The notes beneath the pieces were generated by a model, which had not been told where the DNA came from, made no database searches, and saw only the letters and a list, made by a program, of their open reading frames with translations. A DNA stretch of 64,000 nucleotides from Tunturiibacter empetritectus. Lineage in GTDB: Bacteria > Acidobacteriota > Terriglobia > Terriglobales > Acidobacteriaceae. Every line of letters starts with the position of its first letter. The first letter of the stretch is position 1. Positions 28,222 through 36,684 of this stretch are shown piece after piece. The position numbers and the translations under genes are program-made. The stretch is taken from positions 310,001 through 374,000 of the forward strand of contig NZ_JACHDZ010000002.1 of the NCBI RefSeq assembly GCF_014201375.1, written 5' to 3'.

Positions 28222-28755
28222 TCAATGCATCCCGCTCGGCGGCGACTTCGTAAGTCTCCCCGCATCCAGCACAAGTTCAGCCAACGCCTGGTCGAAGTTA
28301 TGATCATGTGTCTTCTGCACCAGCGCAGCGTCAATCGACTCAGTCAACGCCCATAAGATATAGCGTGTCGCGCGGTCGTAGATCACCAGCCGGAACATCG
28401 GCAGCGGATCGGAGGCTCCATTCTGCTTGTTCGCGTTTTGGGGTCCATTGGGAGCCGTCAATTGCAGCTCGAAGACCAGGTCCGCCTCGCCCGGCGTGCT
28501 CACCAGTTGATACCGTCCCCAGCTCGACATATCCGCATAAAACTGGTTGTAAGCTCGATCCGGATCGCCGCTGAACGGGTGAGGGAACAGCCCGCTATCC
28601 GCCCCCGCATTCGAGATAAAGACCTTCTTCGCACTCACCAGCAAAGCCGGCACCGGAGCAGCACCCGGAGTGACGGGCCCCTGGCCTGAAGCGAAAGCCC
28701 CCGACGGAAAACCAGACAGAACCAAAGCAGCACAAACCAACCGAATTCGGATCAT
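28222..28755 (-). CDS. Exported protein of unknown function
   Basis: 177 residues from ATG 28755 (AGAGGA 7 bp upstream). It has a signal peptide ending in GAFASG, then a domain with KKVFISNAGADSGLFPHPFS, YADMSSWGRYQLVSTPGEAD and LVIYDRATRYILWALTE. The order of strands suggests a small alpha/beta fold. I do not recognise a named family. It is alone on the minus strand between the mutase gene and the thioredoxin-like gene. Confidence 0.7.
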   Translation of the reverse strand: MIRIRLVCAALVLSGFPSGAFASGQGPVTPGAAPVPALLVSAKKVFISNAGADSGLFPHPFSGDPDRAYNQFYADMSSWGRYQLVSTPGEADLVFELQLTAPNGPQNANKQNGASDPLPMFRLVIYDRATRYILWALTESIDAALVQKTHDHNFDQALAELVLDAGRLTKSPPSGMH

Positions 28756-28883
28756 CGTAGTGTCCTCTTCTGCAAACGGAGAATGCCGCGTCGCGAAGCA
28801 CCGTCCGTCCACGCAATCCATCAGACGCATGACCAGTTACAAATGTTTCGCGTAGCCAAAGCACCATCGCACAACAAACGAAA

Positions 28884-30521
28884 CTAAACCGTCACCGACT
28901 CCCGATACTCGCCAAACACCCTCCGCATCGCATCCGCAATCTCGCCCACGGTCGCATAGCTCTCCACCGCGTTGAGTATCTGCGGCATCAGATTGCTCCC
29001 ACCCCGCGCCGTATCCTCCACCCGCCGCAGCGCCCCCGCATGCACCCCTGCATCCCGCCGCAGACGCATCGCCCTAACCCGCTCTACCTGCCGCCCCTCC
29101 AGTGCCTCATCGATCCGCTGTATCGGCACCGCAACCTCCTGCTCACTCGCGAACTCATTCACCCCAACCACTACAGCCCCCTTCGCATCCACTGCCCGCT
29201 GATACCCATAAGCCGCATTTTGTATCTCCCGCTGCACATACCCTTGGTCGATCGCCCGCAGCATCCCGTACTTACCGCCCAGATCAAACCGCGCGATCGT
29301 CGCCAGATACTCCTCCGCCCGCCGCTCAATCTCATTGGTCAGCGACTCCACATAAAACGACCCCGCCAGCGGATCCACCGTCTGCGCCACTCCACTCTCA
29401 TGCGCCAATATCTGCTGCGTCCGCAGAGCAATCCTCGCAGCATTCTCCGTCGGCAGAGACAGCGCCTCATCGAACCCATTCGTATGCAGACTCTGCGTCC
29501 CCCCCAGCACCGCCGCCAGCGCCTGCAGCGTCGTGCGAGCGATATTGTTCTCTGGCTGCTGCGCCGTCAGCGTCGAACCCGCCGTCTGCGTATGAAACCG
29601 CAGCATCCAGCTCCGTTCCTTCTTCGCGCCAAAGTGCTCCCGCATAATCCGCGCCCACATCCTGCGCGCCGCACGAAACTTCGCCACCTCCTCCAGCAGA
29701 TTGTTATGCGAGTTGAAGAAGAAACTCAGCCGCGGAGCAAACGCATCGACATCCAACCCCGCGTCAATCGCGGCCTGCACATACGTCATGCCATCGGCCA
29801 GCGTAAACGCCACCTCCTGCACCGCCGTGCACCCAGCCTCTCGCATGTGGTACCCAGAGATCGAGATCGTATTCCACTCAGGCACCTCGTCCGCCGCCCA
29901 CGCAAAGATGTCCGTCACCAGCCGCATCGCATGCGTCACGGGATAGATATACGTCCCGCGTGCAATGTACTCCTTCAAAATATCGTTCTGAATCGTCCCG
30001 TTCAGCCCCTTGACCTTCGCCCCCGTCCGCTTCGCCACCGCAACATACAGAGCCAGCAGAATCGAAGCCGTCGCATTGATCGTCATCGACGTCGAGATCG
30101 TATCCAGCGCAATCTCATCGAACAGCCGCTGCATATCTTCGATCGAATCAATCGCAACCCCAACCTTCCCCACCTCCCCCAGCGCCAGCGGCGAATCCGA
30201 GTCATACCCAATCTGCGTCGGCAGATCGAACGCCACGCTCAAGCCCTTCGTCCCATGCGCCAGCAGAAACTTGTACCGTTTATTCGACTCCTCCGCATCC
30301 CCCATCCCCGCATACTGCCGCATCGTCCACAGCCGCCCGCGATACATCGTCGGCTGAATCCCCCGCGTAAACGGATACTCCCCCGGCTCGCCCACCGCAT
30401 AAGCCGCGTCGACGCCCGCAAGGTCCTCCGCCCGATACACCAGCTCCACCGGAATCCCGGAGCTAGTCTCAGGCTGCCCCAAGTCAGCCCGCTTCAAGTT
30501 GTTTTTCCCGTCGTCAGACAT
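28884..30521 (-). CDS. Methylmalonyl-CoA mutase, large (catalytic) subunit
   Basis: Adenosylcobalamin-dependent interconversion of methylmalonyl-CoA and succinyl-CoA, part of propionate metabolism. The 545-residue protein has only the TIM-barrel domain, lacking the C-terminal B12 domain, so a separate small subunit is required. Active-site landmarks are RQYAG (Tyr), [20 protein letters not shown] (Arg) and [11 protein letters not shown] (His). The Tyr/Arg pair fits methylmalonyl-CoA better than isobutyryl-CoA (Phe/Gln) or 2-hydroxyisobutyryl-CoA (Ile/Gln). The B12 subunit and the G-protein chaperone are not in this window. ATG 30521 is preferred over 30566. Confidence 0.93.
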   Translation of the reverse strand: MSDDGKNNLKRADLGQPETSSGIPVELVYRAEDLAGVDAAYAVGEPGEYPFTRGIQPTMYRGRLWTMRQYAGMGDAEESNKRYKFLLAHGTKGLSVAFDLPTQIGYDSDSPLALGEVGKVGVAIDSIEDMQRLFDEIALDTISTSMTINATASILLALYVAVAKRTGAKVKGLNGTIQNDILKEYIARGTYIYPVTHAMRLVTDIFAWAADEVPEWNTISISGYHMREAGCTAVQEVAFTLADGMTYVQAAIDAGLDVDAFAPRLSFFFNSHNNLLEEVAKFRAARRMWARIMREHFGAKKERSWMLRFHTQTAGSTLTAQQPENNIARTTLQALAAVLGGTQSLHTNGFDEALSLPTENAARIALRTQQILAHESGVAQTVDPLAGSFYVESLTNEIERRAEEYLATIARFDLGGKYGMLRAIDQGYVQREIQNAAYGYQRAVDAKGAVVVGVNEFASEQEVAVPIQRIDEALEGRQVERVRAMRLRRDAGVHAGALRRVEDTARGGSNLMPQILNAVESYATVGEIADAMRRVFGEYRESVTV

Positions 30522-30596
30522 GCCGAACAAGTGTACCCGTCCGCAAGCCCCACCCGCTGAAGCCAAGGCGTCAAAGAAACTGTGATGCCCGGGTGC

Positions 30597-30627
30597 CCCA
30601 TCCTTCGCGCTCTTTGCGAAGGGTGGG
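30597..30627. repeat. Short palindromic hairpin
   Basis: CCCATCCTTCGC and GCGAAGGGTGGG form a stem around a 7-nt loop, between the divergent or convergent ends of two minus-strand genes. It resembles a short dispersed palindrome and may act as a weak terminator. Only one copy is visible here. Confidence 0.5.
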
Positions 30628-30675
30628 AAGCGACACTGTTCGCATCACTTCATCACCCCAACACCGAAGATGCTT

Positions 30676-31185
30676 TTAGCTCCGCTTGCCCCTGCGGTTC
30701 GCCTTCACAAAGCTGCTCACGCAGAAGTACCCAAACACCACCGCCATCGCCACCGCCAGCAGCAGATGCCCATGCGCCTCATGGTTCCCCGCCGTCTCAT
30801 GCAGCTCCCCGCGCATCTTCCACGCATTGCTCGCCGCAAACGCCGCGAAGATCCCAAAGAAGACCCCCGTAAACTCGAGCCAGAGCTGACTCGAAGCTTT
30901 CACAAACGGCCCCCACACCGCCTCGCCAAACCGCCTCCCGCCGCGCTTCAACCCCTGTCCCGTCTGCGCCACCTGAGCCGTCGTCCGCGCCGTCTTCTCC
31001 CCCAGCCGCGCACCCGACGCCTCAGCCTTACTCCGGGCAGCATTCGCAGTCGCAGCCGGAGCTCCAGCAGCCTTCTCCGCGCCAGACGGGTTCGGCGCCG
31101 TGGCCGCATCCACCGCCGACACCAGCGTCTTAGCCGCCAGCCGAGCCCCAATCCCAAGCGTGCGACCGAACCGAACCGAATCCAT
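30676..31185 (-). CDS. Hypothetical protein with two C-terminal membrane helices
   Basis: 169 residues from ATG 31185. The first 95 residues are Ala/Gly/Thr/Lys-rich and likely extended. The C-terminal part has LWLEFTGVFFGIFAAFAASNAW and a second hydrophobic helix around VAMAVVFGYFCVSSFV, ending in KANRRGKRS. A conserved membrane protein of unknown function; no domain recognised. Confidence 0.65.
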   Translation of the reverse strand: MDSVRFGRTLGIGARLAAKTLVSAVDAATAPNPSGAEKAAGAPAATANAARSKAEASGARLGEKTARTTAQVAQTGQGLKRGGRRFGEAVWGPFVKASSQLWLEFTGVFFGIFAAFAASNAWKMRGELHETAGNHEAHGHLLLAVAMAVVFGYFCVSSFVKANRRGKRS

Positions 31186-31333
31186 ACCCAGAGTGTAGTC
31201 GTTCCCGTGCCTCCACAAAAGCAGTTCCGCCCCTAAGCAGTTCAGCCTAACGCCAAAATTTCATCTGCATCCAACCCTCCAGGGCACATCGCTTTCCCGA
31301 ACTTCGGAATCAGAACCACAAGAGGCAAACACG

Positions 31334-31486
31334 ATGAAGAGCACACTCTGGATGATCGGCGGATTCTGTGCCGCCGCTGCCGGCTTTCTGGTCCTGGGAT
31401 GCCGCCGCACCGCCGCCGTCGAGCTCCTCGCTCACCGGTTAGAAGACGCCTGGGCCGACCATCACACTGTTGTTGAAACCACTTAG
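31334..31486 (+). CDS. Small 50-residue membrane-anchored protein
   Basis: Starts MKSTLWMIGGFCAAAAGFLVLG, a single hydrophobic helix, followed by a C-terminal amphipathic stretch LLAHRLEDAWADHHTVVETT. It fits a small single-pass protein. No strong ribosome binding site, but the layout (helix then HRLEDAWADHH) looks protein-like rather than random. It is too short to be found by length alone. Confidence 0.5.
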   Translation: MKSTLWMIGGFCAAAAGFLVLGCRRTAAVELLAHRLEDAWADHHTVVETT

Positions 31487-31663
31487 AGTCACCCTCCAGA
31501 TCCCTGAAGAAATGCCGTTGCGGCGGCCACCGCCATGGGCGTATTCTTTAAATCAGAAGCTAGTGACGCCGACATACCCGCAATGCCGTTCCCGCCGGTC
31601 ACCTTCGCTGGGAATACCCGATGCGTGGAGTAGTTCGAACGATAGGGCAGCCCGGAGGTGGCA

Positions 31664-31978
31664 TTGAATCAGAAGGTCAAAAACCTGATACAGAAACTTG
31701 GCGAAGCAATCCACGAGTCCGTCTCGGAGTCGGAGGATATAGCAGGCGTCGTCAAAAACATCCGCGAACAGGGTTTTGATGTCCTCCTCATGCTTGAGGC
31801 CACCATCGGTCTCAACGAGGTTGAGGCAGAAGCCGACGAGGCAACCGAAGGCGCCGAGGAAGGCACCGAGGGGCCATTCACCTCAAACGACGTATCCTTC
31901 CTGAAGTCCTTGCGCATCAGCCTCACCGAAGACGAAGCAACCGACGCCACCGATTCAACCGACACCACCGAAGCCTGA
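31664..31978 (+). CDS. Small acidic hypothetical protein
   Basis: 104 residues from TTG 31664 (GGAGG at 31654-31658, 5 bp upstream); GTG 31658 in the same frame overlaps that site and is less likely. The start NQKVKNLIQKLGEAIHESVSESEDI is helical and charged. The C-terminal third is Glu/Asp/Thr-rich low complexity. No family recognised. Confidence 0.6.
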   Translation: MNQKVKNLIQKLGEAIHESVSESEDIAGVVKNIREQGFDVLLMLEATIGLNEVEAEADEATEGAEEGTEGPFTSNDVSFLKSLRISLTEDEATDATDSTDTTEA

Positions 31979-32097
31979 GCGCCGGAACTGTACCGAAGGC
32001 TGAAACACAGAAGTCTCAACACAGGGCAGCCTCGCGCGACGAGGTTCAAAATGCCGTCGTGTCCCAATCTGCCGGCCCAGCCACTAGTCACGCGACG

Positions 32098-32481
32098 TTA
32101 GTCGTGGTGGAAGTAGAAGAGATTCCCGTCCAGATCCATTACGGTGAATTGTCGCAATCCCCACGGCTTTTTTCCCAGAGGATCGACGATGTTCGCACCT
32201 AGCGACGTCAGCTCCTGGTACGACGCATCGATATCTTCCGCGAACACCCAGTGAACCGCAGGTTCAAACGGCGGCTTCCTCCTCCGAAAAAATATCGGTC
32301 CCATATCACCGCGTGACACGGCCCCAATCCCTTTGTCCGGTTCAAGCCATCCAATCTCAAAGCCGAGTGCATCTCTGTAATGCTGTTGTGCGCGTTCCAC
32401 ATCAGCAACCGGCAACTCCGGCACAGGCTTCCCCATCGAGGTCATCTTTTCTTTGACACCCATAGAGTCTGTTGCGCCCAT
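32098..32481 (-). CDS. VOC-family protein (glyoxalase/bleomycin-resistance fold)
   Basis: 127 residues with the beta-alpha-beta-beta-beta pattern of the vicinal oxygen chelate superfamily: PELPVADVERAQQHYRDALGFEIGWL, HWVFAEDIDASYQELTSLGA and FTVMDLDGNLFYFHHD. His and Glu positions allow a metal site, but which substrate it acts on is not visible. It is not next to an obvious resistance or methylglyoxal gene. Confidence 0.85.
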   Translation of the reverse strand: MGATDSMGVKEKMTSMGKPVPELPVADVERAQQHYRDALGFEIGWLEPDKGIGAVSRGDMGPIFFRRRKPPFEPAVHWVFAEDIDASYQELTSLGANIVDPLGKKPWGLRQFTVMDLDGNLFYFHHD

Positions 32482-32569
32482 AGGGCCCCCTTTGCTCTTC
32501 TTTTATGCAACAAGGCCGCCGACGCGTCAAATCCTACGCCTTCTTCTTCTCAGCCAATGAAAAGCCACG

Positions 32570-32625
32570 TCATCCTGAGCGAAGTTGCTCACGGCACTTT
32601 GTGAGCAACGCAGTCGAAGGATCCC
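32570..32625. repeat. Family-3 hairpin repeat, copy 1
   Basis: Motif GTCATCCTGAGCGAAG followed by a perfect 9-bp stem GTTGCTCAC/GTGAGCAAC (32584-32609) and GCAGTCGAAGGATCCC. It matches 47948-48002, with one base pair changed on both sides of the stem. It lies in the 731-bp gap between the VOC gene and rplU, which holds no gene. Confidence 0.8.
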
Positions 32626-32639
32626 CGCATTTGCTGTTG

Positions 32640-32940
32640 CATTTTGTCTGTTGCCCGCCAAAAACCCATGTCAACCCCCAACCACCACAAAACCCGCTCC
32701 AGCCGCCGCTTTTCGCGTGGCGTATTACCCCCATCCAACCCGATACAATTAAAGAAGAAACCAAAAACCGACCCAGGCAGCGGAGACCGCGCAACTGCAA
32801 CAAAACAAGTATTTTGCGCACAAGCCATCTAAAATCAATACTTTGCAGGCGCTAGCCCGCTGTAAGCGGTTGCAAACGTTAGACTTGCTCCCAAATTACC
32901 CTCAGGGGTGGTGGGAGGGGTAAGCCAACAGCGAGAACCA
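32640..32940 (+). repeat. Family-5 long intergenic repeat, copy 1
   Basis: A roughly 300-bp mosaic that shares ordered blocks with 48190-48478: CCAAAAACCCATGTCAA, CCAACCCGATACAATTAA, ACAAGTATTTTG, AATACTTTGCAG and a G-rich end with GGGAGGGG. Spacing between blocks differs. It follows a family-3 repeat in both places and precedes a plus-strand gene in both. Confidence 0.6.
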
Positions 32941-33212
32941 GCATCAAGGAAAAAGAAGGACCCATCGTTGACCCCCCTCCCGGAACGCGATACACTCATT
33001 AAGTTTGGCGCTGCAATCCGTGTGTCTTCATCTCAAGATGATCTCAAGGGTTGCAGGGACGACAGGCTTAGGCCCGGCGGTCACTCGAAACCCGAGACTG
33101 CGATGGCTTGACCGGTTGGCTTACTGTAGTGCTCCTGTATGCGCCCATGCAGCACAATCTATCTCTTTGAAGAAAGCGGTCAGCATCACGCGACTCGCTT
33201 GAGGTTCTAGTC

Positions 33213-33539
33213 ATGTACGCAGTCATCCGCACCGGCGGCAAACAGTATCTGGTCTCCCCTGGCGAGAAGTTGAAGATTGAAACCACCGCCCACGAGAATG
33301 GCAACATCGAGTTCTCTGACGTCCTCGCCATCAGCGGCGAAGCAGGCAAGTTTGAGTCCGACCTCACCGGCGCCAAGGTTCTCGCCTCCGTCGTCGGCGA
33401 AGGCCGCGGCGAAAAGATCCTCGTCTTCAAGCTCAAGCGCAAGAAGCAGTACAAGAAGATGCAGGGCCACCGCCAGAACTTCGTCGAGGTCAAGATCAAC
33501 GAGATCCTCGTCAACGGCAAGAGCTTCAAGGAAGCATAA
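33213..33539 (+). CDS. rplU: 50S ribosomal protein L21
   Basis: 108 residues, standard length, starting MYAVIRTGGKQYLVSPGEKL, with KRKKQYKKMQGHRQ in the basic tail. Binds 23S rRNA in the large subunit. GAGG lies 8 bp upstream of ATG 33213. rpmA follows 82 bp downstream, the usual pairing. Confidence 0.98.
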   Translation: MYAVIRTGGKQYLVSPGEKLKIETTAHENGNIEFSDVLAISGEAGKFESDLTGAKVLASVVGEGRGEKILVFKLKRKKQYKKMQGHRQNFVEVKINEILVNGKSFKEA

Positions 33540-33621
33540 AGCTCTTCAGCAAGAGTTTGTTTCAGCTTTTAGTTTTTACTAAGCGCCACGGCCCAGAGGG
33601 CAGCGCGAAAGAGGCAATCGA

Positions 33622-33897
33622 ATGGCACATAAAAAAGGTTTAGGCTCTTCCAAAAACGGCCGCGACTCAAACGCCCAGCGGCTCGGAGTCAAGGTATTCG
33701 GTGGTCAGACGATCCTCGGCGGCGGCATCATCGTCCGTCAGCGTGGAACCCCGCTCAAGCCCGGCGCCAACGTCGGTCGCGGCAAAGATGACACCCTCTT
33801 CGCCAAGGTAGACGGCATCGTCCGCTTCCAGGACAAGGGCCAGCACGGTCGCTTCGTCAACGTCGACCCAGCCGAGCTTACCTCCGTTCCCGTCTAG
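33622..33897 (+). CDS. rpmA: 50S ribosomal protein L27
   Basis: 91 residues, starting [20 protein letters not shown]; it lacks the cleavable N-terminal extension known from Firmicutes. Located near the peptidyl transferase centre. AGAGG precedes ATG 33622. obgE, often next, is absent. A terminator and palindrome D follow. Confidence 0.98.
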   Translation: MAHKKGLGSSKNGRDSNAQRLGVKVFGGQTILGGGIIVRQRGTPLKPGANVGRGKDDTLFAKVDGIVRFQDKGQHGRFVNVDPAELTSVPV

Positions 33898-33960
33898 TCG
33901 CCACAAGTCACCATCGACTGGCCACAAGTCACCACGGAGTCACCACAATCTGTACCAGAT

Positions 33961-33990
33961 AACCCTGCCCATGCGCAGGGTTTTCTATTT
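33961..33990 (+). terminator. Intrinsic terminator of rplU-rpmA
   Basis: Stem AACCCTGC/GCAGGGTT with a 6-nt loop, followed by TTCTATTT. A short direct repeat (CCACAAGTCACCA, twice) lies between the rpmA stop and this hairpin. Confidence 0.85.
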
Positions 33991-33998
33991 CAGAAGCT

Positions 33999-34115
33999 GT
34001 CCTTACGGACGGGCCCACTTCGCGCGGAGCGGTCACTTCGTGACTTGAATACCCCTTCGGTTGGCGCTCCCGTTGGTCGCGAGGAAGATGATTCCGACCA
34101 ACGGGAGGACCACGC
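33999..34115. repeat. Family-1 nested palindrome, copy D (left half plus centre)
   Basis: Begins GTCCTTACGGACGGGC and includes both central arms (CTCCCGTTGGTCG and CGACCAACGGGAG), but the right outer arm is missing. It lies between convergent genes rpmA and an MBL hydrolase, and ends 6 bp before the latter's stop codon. Confidence 0.9.
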
Positions 34116-34121
34116 GAAGCT

Positions 34122-35042
34122 TTAAAAAGGCGTGCGAACGCCCGCCACCAGCACCGGCTTGCCCTTCTCATTCAGCCCGATCCGCCCCATCGGCGTCTCA
34201 TGGTCGTGCGTAAACAGCACCAGCCACTTCTCCGGAATCGCCCGCGAGTAGAACCTCTTTCGCTGCGCAATCGTCTCCACCGGATCCAGGTCATACCCCA
34301 TCACCCACGTCGGATCCAGATGCCAGCTGGTCGGAATTAAATCCGAGATATAGCAGGCATGTTGTCCCTTCGACTCCACGTGAACCGCCATCAACTGCGC
34401 CGTATGACCAGGAAAGACCTCCACGCTCACGCCCGGACAGATCTCCGCATTCGCCCTGATTCCTGCATCATCCAGCAGCGTCATCTGACCCGACTCCACC
34501 AGCGGATCATAGTTCGGCGACAGATAGCTCACGCGATCCCGATCCAACTGCAGGTGGCCATGTTCCATCTCGCCGCGATGAGCAAAGTACCGCGCATTCG
34601 GGAACGTCGGAGTCACCGAGCCATCCGGATGCAGCGTCGTATTCCACCCACAGTGATCGAAGTGAAGGTGAGTATTCACCACCACATCCACCTCTGCAAC
34701 CCGCACGCCAGCCGCGGCCAGAGACTGCGGCAGAAGCTCCTGATTACACTGGATCTCCCGCATCTTCGCCGACTGCTTATTGCCGACTCCGGTCTCGATC
34801 ACCACCGTATGCTTGCCGGTCCGCACCACCACCGTATTCAGCCCCAGCAGAATACGGTTCTGCTCATCCGCCGCGGCGCGCTTCTCCCACAACGGCTTCG
34901 GCACCACGCCGAACATGGCACCGCCATCGAGCTTGTAACTTCCATCCGTACATACGATGAGCTCGAACTCCCCAACCTCAGCCCGCGCCCGAACCAGCCC
35001 CGCAGCCGCATCATGCAGCCCGCTCCCGTCACCAACGCCCAT
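34122..35042 (-). CDS. MBL-fold metallo-hydrolase
   Basis: 306-residue enzyme of the metallo-beta-lactamase fold with the zinc motif NTHLHFDHCG near residue 125, FPGHTAQLM, the bridging Asp in YISDLIPTSW and the last His in FTHDHETPMG. The layout resembles lactonase-type hydrolases, but the substrate cannot be deduced. ATG 35042 has GAGG 7 bp upstream and is preferred over GTG 35057. Confidence 0.85.
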   Translation of the reverse strand: MGVGDGSGLHDAAAGLVRARAEVGEFELIVCTDGSYKLDGGAMFGVVPKPLWEKRAAADEQNRILLGLNTVVVRTGKHTVVIETGVGNKQSAKMREIQCNQELLPQSLAAAGVRVAEVDVVVNTHLHFDHCGWNTTLHPDGSVTPTFPNARYFAHRGEMEHGHLQLDRDRVSYLSPNYDPLVESGQMTLLDDAGIRANAEICPGVSVEVFPGHTAQLMAVHVESKGQHACYISDLIPTSWHLDPTWVMGYDLDPVETIAQRKRFYSRAIPEKWLVLFTHDHETPMGRIGLNEKGKPVLVAGVRTPF

Positions 35043-35092
35043 AAGTCCCTCACTCACATCCTACTGTGAGGGAGACAGGCAGAAGGAGCAGT

Positions 35093-35506
35093 TCAGACTC
35101 GCGAAGCCGCCAGTAGCTCGACGTTGGGCGCAACATGCTCTCCAGGAGCACCGGCAACCATTCCCGCTGTCTCAGCCGCAGTCACCAGCGCCCCGGTTGT
35201 AGGAGCACGTTTGCTCTGGAAGCACTGCCGGCAAAGCACCGGGCGCCCCTGTGTCGGCTTGAACGGCACAGTAGTCTCCACCCCGCACTCCGAGCACTCC
35301 GTACGCGTCTCGGTGCGCGACAGGCCCGCCGCCGCCGGTCCCGCCCCAGCCTTCAGCCCCACCCCGGACCGTTTGGACTTGCAAGGCTTACAGCGCTTTG
35401 GGTCGTTCTTGAATTGTTTGTCGAAGAAAAAGAGTTGTTCCCCGGCGGTGAAGATGAACTCGCCACCGCAGTCTGCGCAGGTTAATAGCCGATCCAGAAA
35501 TTCCAT
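35093..35506 (-). CDS. Double zinc-ribbon protein
   Basis: 137 residues with two zinc ribbons: CADCGGEF with CKPCKSK near the N-terminus, and CSECGVETTVPF with VLCRQCF near residues 70-95. The second contains the G-R-P-V-x-C-x-x-C-F motif known from small zinc-ribbon proteins of unknown function. The C-terminal 40 residues are Ala-rich. A role in nucleic-acid or protein binding is possible but not shown. Confidence 0.75.
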   Translation of the reverse strand: MEFLDRLLTCADCGGEFIFTAGEQLFFFDKQFKNDPKRCKPCKSKRSGVGLKAGAGPAAAGLSRTETRTECSECGVETTVPFKPTQGRPVLCRQCFQSKRAPTTGALVTAAETAGMVAGAPGEHVAPNVELLAASRV

Positions 35507-35791
35507 GCCGCTTCTCCCGTCCTACGGAAAGGAAGAACACCCGAGGGCCTGATCGTGGCAACACCGCAAGGGGGTTTACCTTTACTGATGACCGTTACTC
35601 TTTGGATTTGAAGGGGCCCGAAACTACGAGTTCGTGGAATTTGCTTCGGTTTGCCGGTCAATGTGAACCAGGAGTCAGGTTCTATCTGCCGGGGCTAGCC
35701 GATGGCGGGAGTCCATCACTAGCGGTTCAGACGGCCGCCTCTTCAAACTCTTTGACGAGGTAGAGGCGGCACATCCTGGTTGCGGAGCTGA

Positions 35792-35989
35792 CTAATCCTG
35801 CTCCTTACGGACCTTCTTGCGATTGCGCTTACGTGCAAGCGCTTCTTTCACACGCTTCTTCTCACCTGGTTTCAGATAAAAAGAGTGACGCTTGACTTCC
35901 TTGATAATGTCTTCTGTCTGCACCTTGCGCTTAAAGCGCCGCAGGGCATTCTCAAGGGGTTCGCCTTCTTGTACTCGAACCTCTGCCAA
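35792..35989 (-). CDS. rpsU: 30S ribosomal protein S21
   Basis: 65 residues, starting MAEVRVQEGEPLENALRRFK, with the KRHSFYLKPGEKK core and basic tail KRNRKKVRKEQD. Start TTG 35989 is preferred: GGAGG lies 10 bp upstream, and the longer frame adds a non-S21 hydrophobic prefix. S21 aids mRNA start recognition. The gene is divergent from the carbonic anhydrase gene. Confidence 0.93.
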   Translation of the reverse strand: MAEVRVQEGEPLENALRRFKRKVQTEDIIKEVKRHSFYLKPGEKKRVKEALARKRNRKKVRKEQD

Positions 35990-36130
35990 GAAAAATACAC
36001 CTCCAACCACTCCCAATGGGGATATCTACTAGAATACTCGTCTTTAGCACGAAAAGCACACAAATCGTTGGTAATTAGGGGGTGGATACCACTCTGAAAT
36101 CTTTTGCATTCCAAAGGTAGAATTTGTTTC

Positions 36131-36652
36131 ATGATTCGCACTTATCAGACACACACACCGGAAATTCCTGCCAGTTGTTATGTCGACCAGTCGGCTCAAG
36201 TCATCGGTGACGTTATCCTTGGCGAACAAGCCAGTGTCTGGATGAACGCCGTCGTCCGCGGCGATGTAAATTCGATCCGCATCGGTGCCAAAAGCAACGT
36301 ACAGGACTGCGCCGTCCTGCATGGTATGCGCTATCTCTACCCGGTAATCGTAGGCGAACTGGTGACCATCGGACACAATGCCACCGTACATGGGTGCGTG
36401 TTGGAGGATATGGTTCTGATTGGGATCGGCGCGACCATCCTCAACAACGCCCGGATTGGGGAGGGATCGATCATCGCCGCAGGCGCCGTAATTCCGGAGC
36501 ACACCGTGATTCCACCCAACTCGCTAGTTGCCGGAGTTCCAGGCAAGGTGCGGCGAACCTTGGGCGATGCGGATCGGACGCTGATCCTCAAGTACGCGCA
36601 GAACTACCTCGACTACACCGCAATCTATCTGGCCGAAGCAGCCGGCGCGTAA
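36131..36652 (+). CDS. Gamma-class carbonic anhydrase-like protein (YrdA family)
   Basis: 173-residue left-handed beta-helix of hexapeptide repeats with the three zinc-binding His residues of the family: AVLHG, TIGHNA and ATVHG. Motifs GDVILGEQASVWMNAVVRGD and ATILNNARIGEGSIIAAGAV are typical. In homologues CO2 hydration activity is often low or untested. It is immediately upstream of hisS. ATG 36131 is preferred over 36104. Confidence 0.9.
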   Translation: MIRTYQTHTPEIPASCYVDQSAQVIGDVILGEQASVWMNAVVRGDVNSIRIGAKSNVQDCAVLHGMRYLYPVIVGELVTIGHNATVHGCVLEDMVLIGIGATILNNARIGEGSIIAAGAVIPEHTVIPPNSLVAGVPGKVRRTLGDADRTLILKYAQNYLDYTAIYLAEAAGA

Positions 36653-36684
36653 ATCCCGCGTCGCTTTCGCTACACTAGGAAGTG

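Noticed and set aside
29040..30560. A 506-codon plus-strand frame opposite the mutase gene
   Set aside because: Arg/Pro/His-rich antisense shadow caused by GC-biased codon use; no protein-like pattern.
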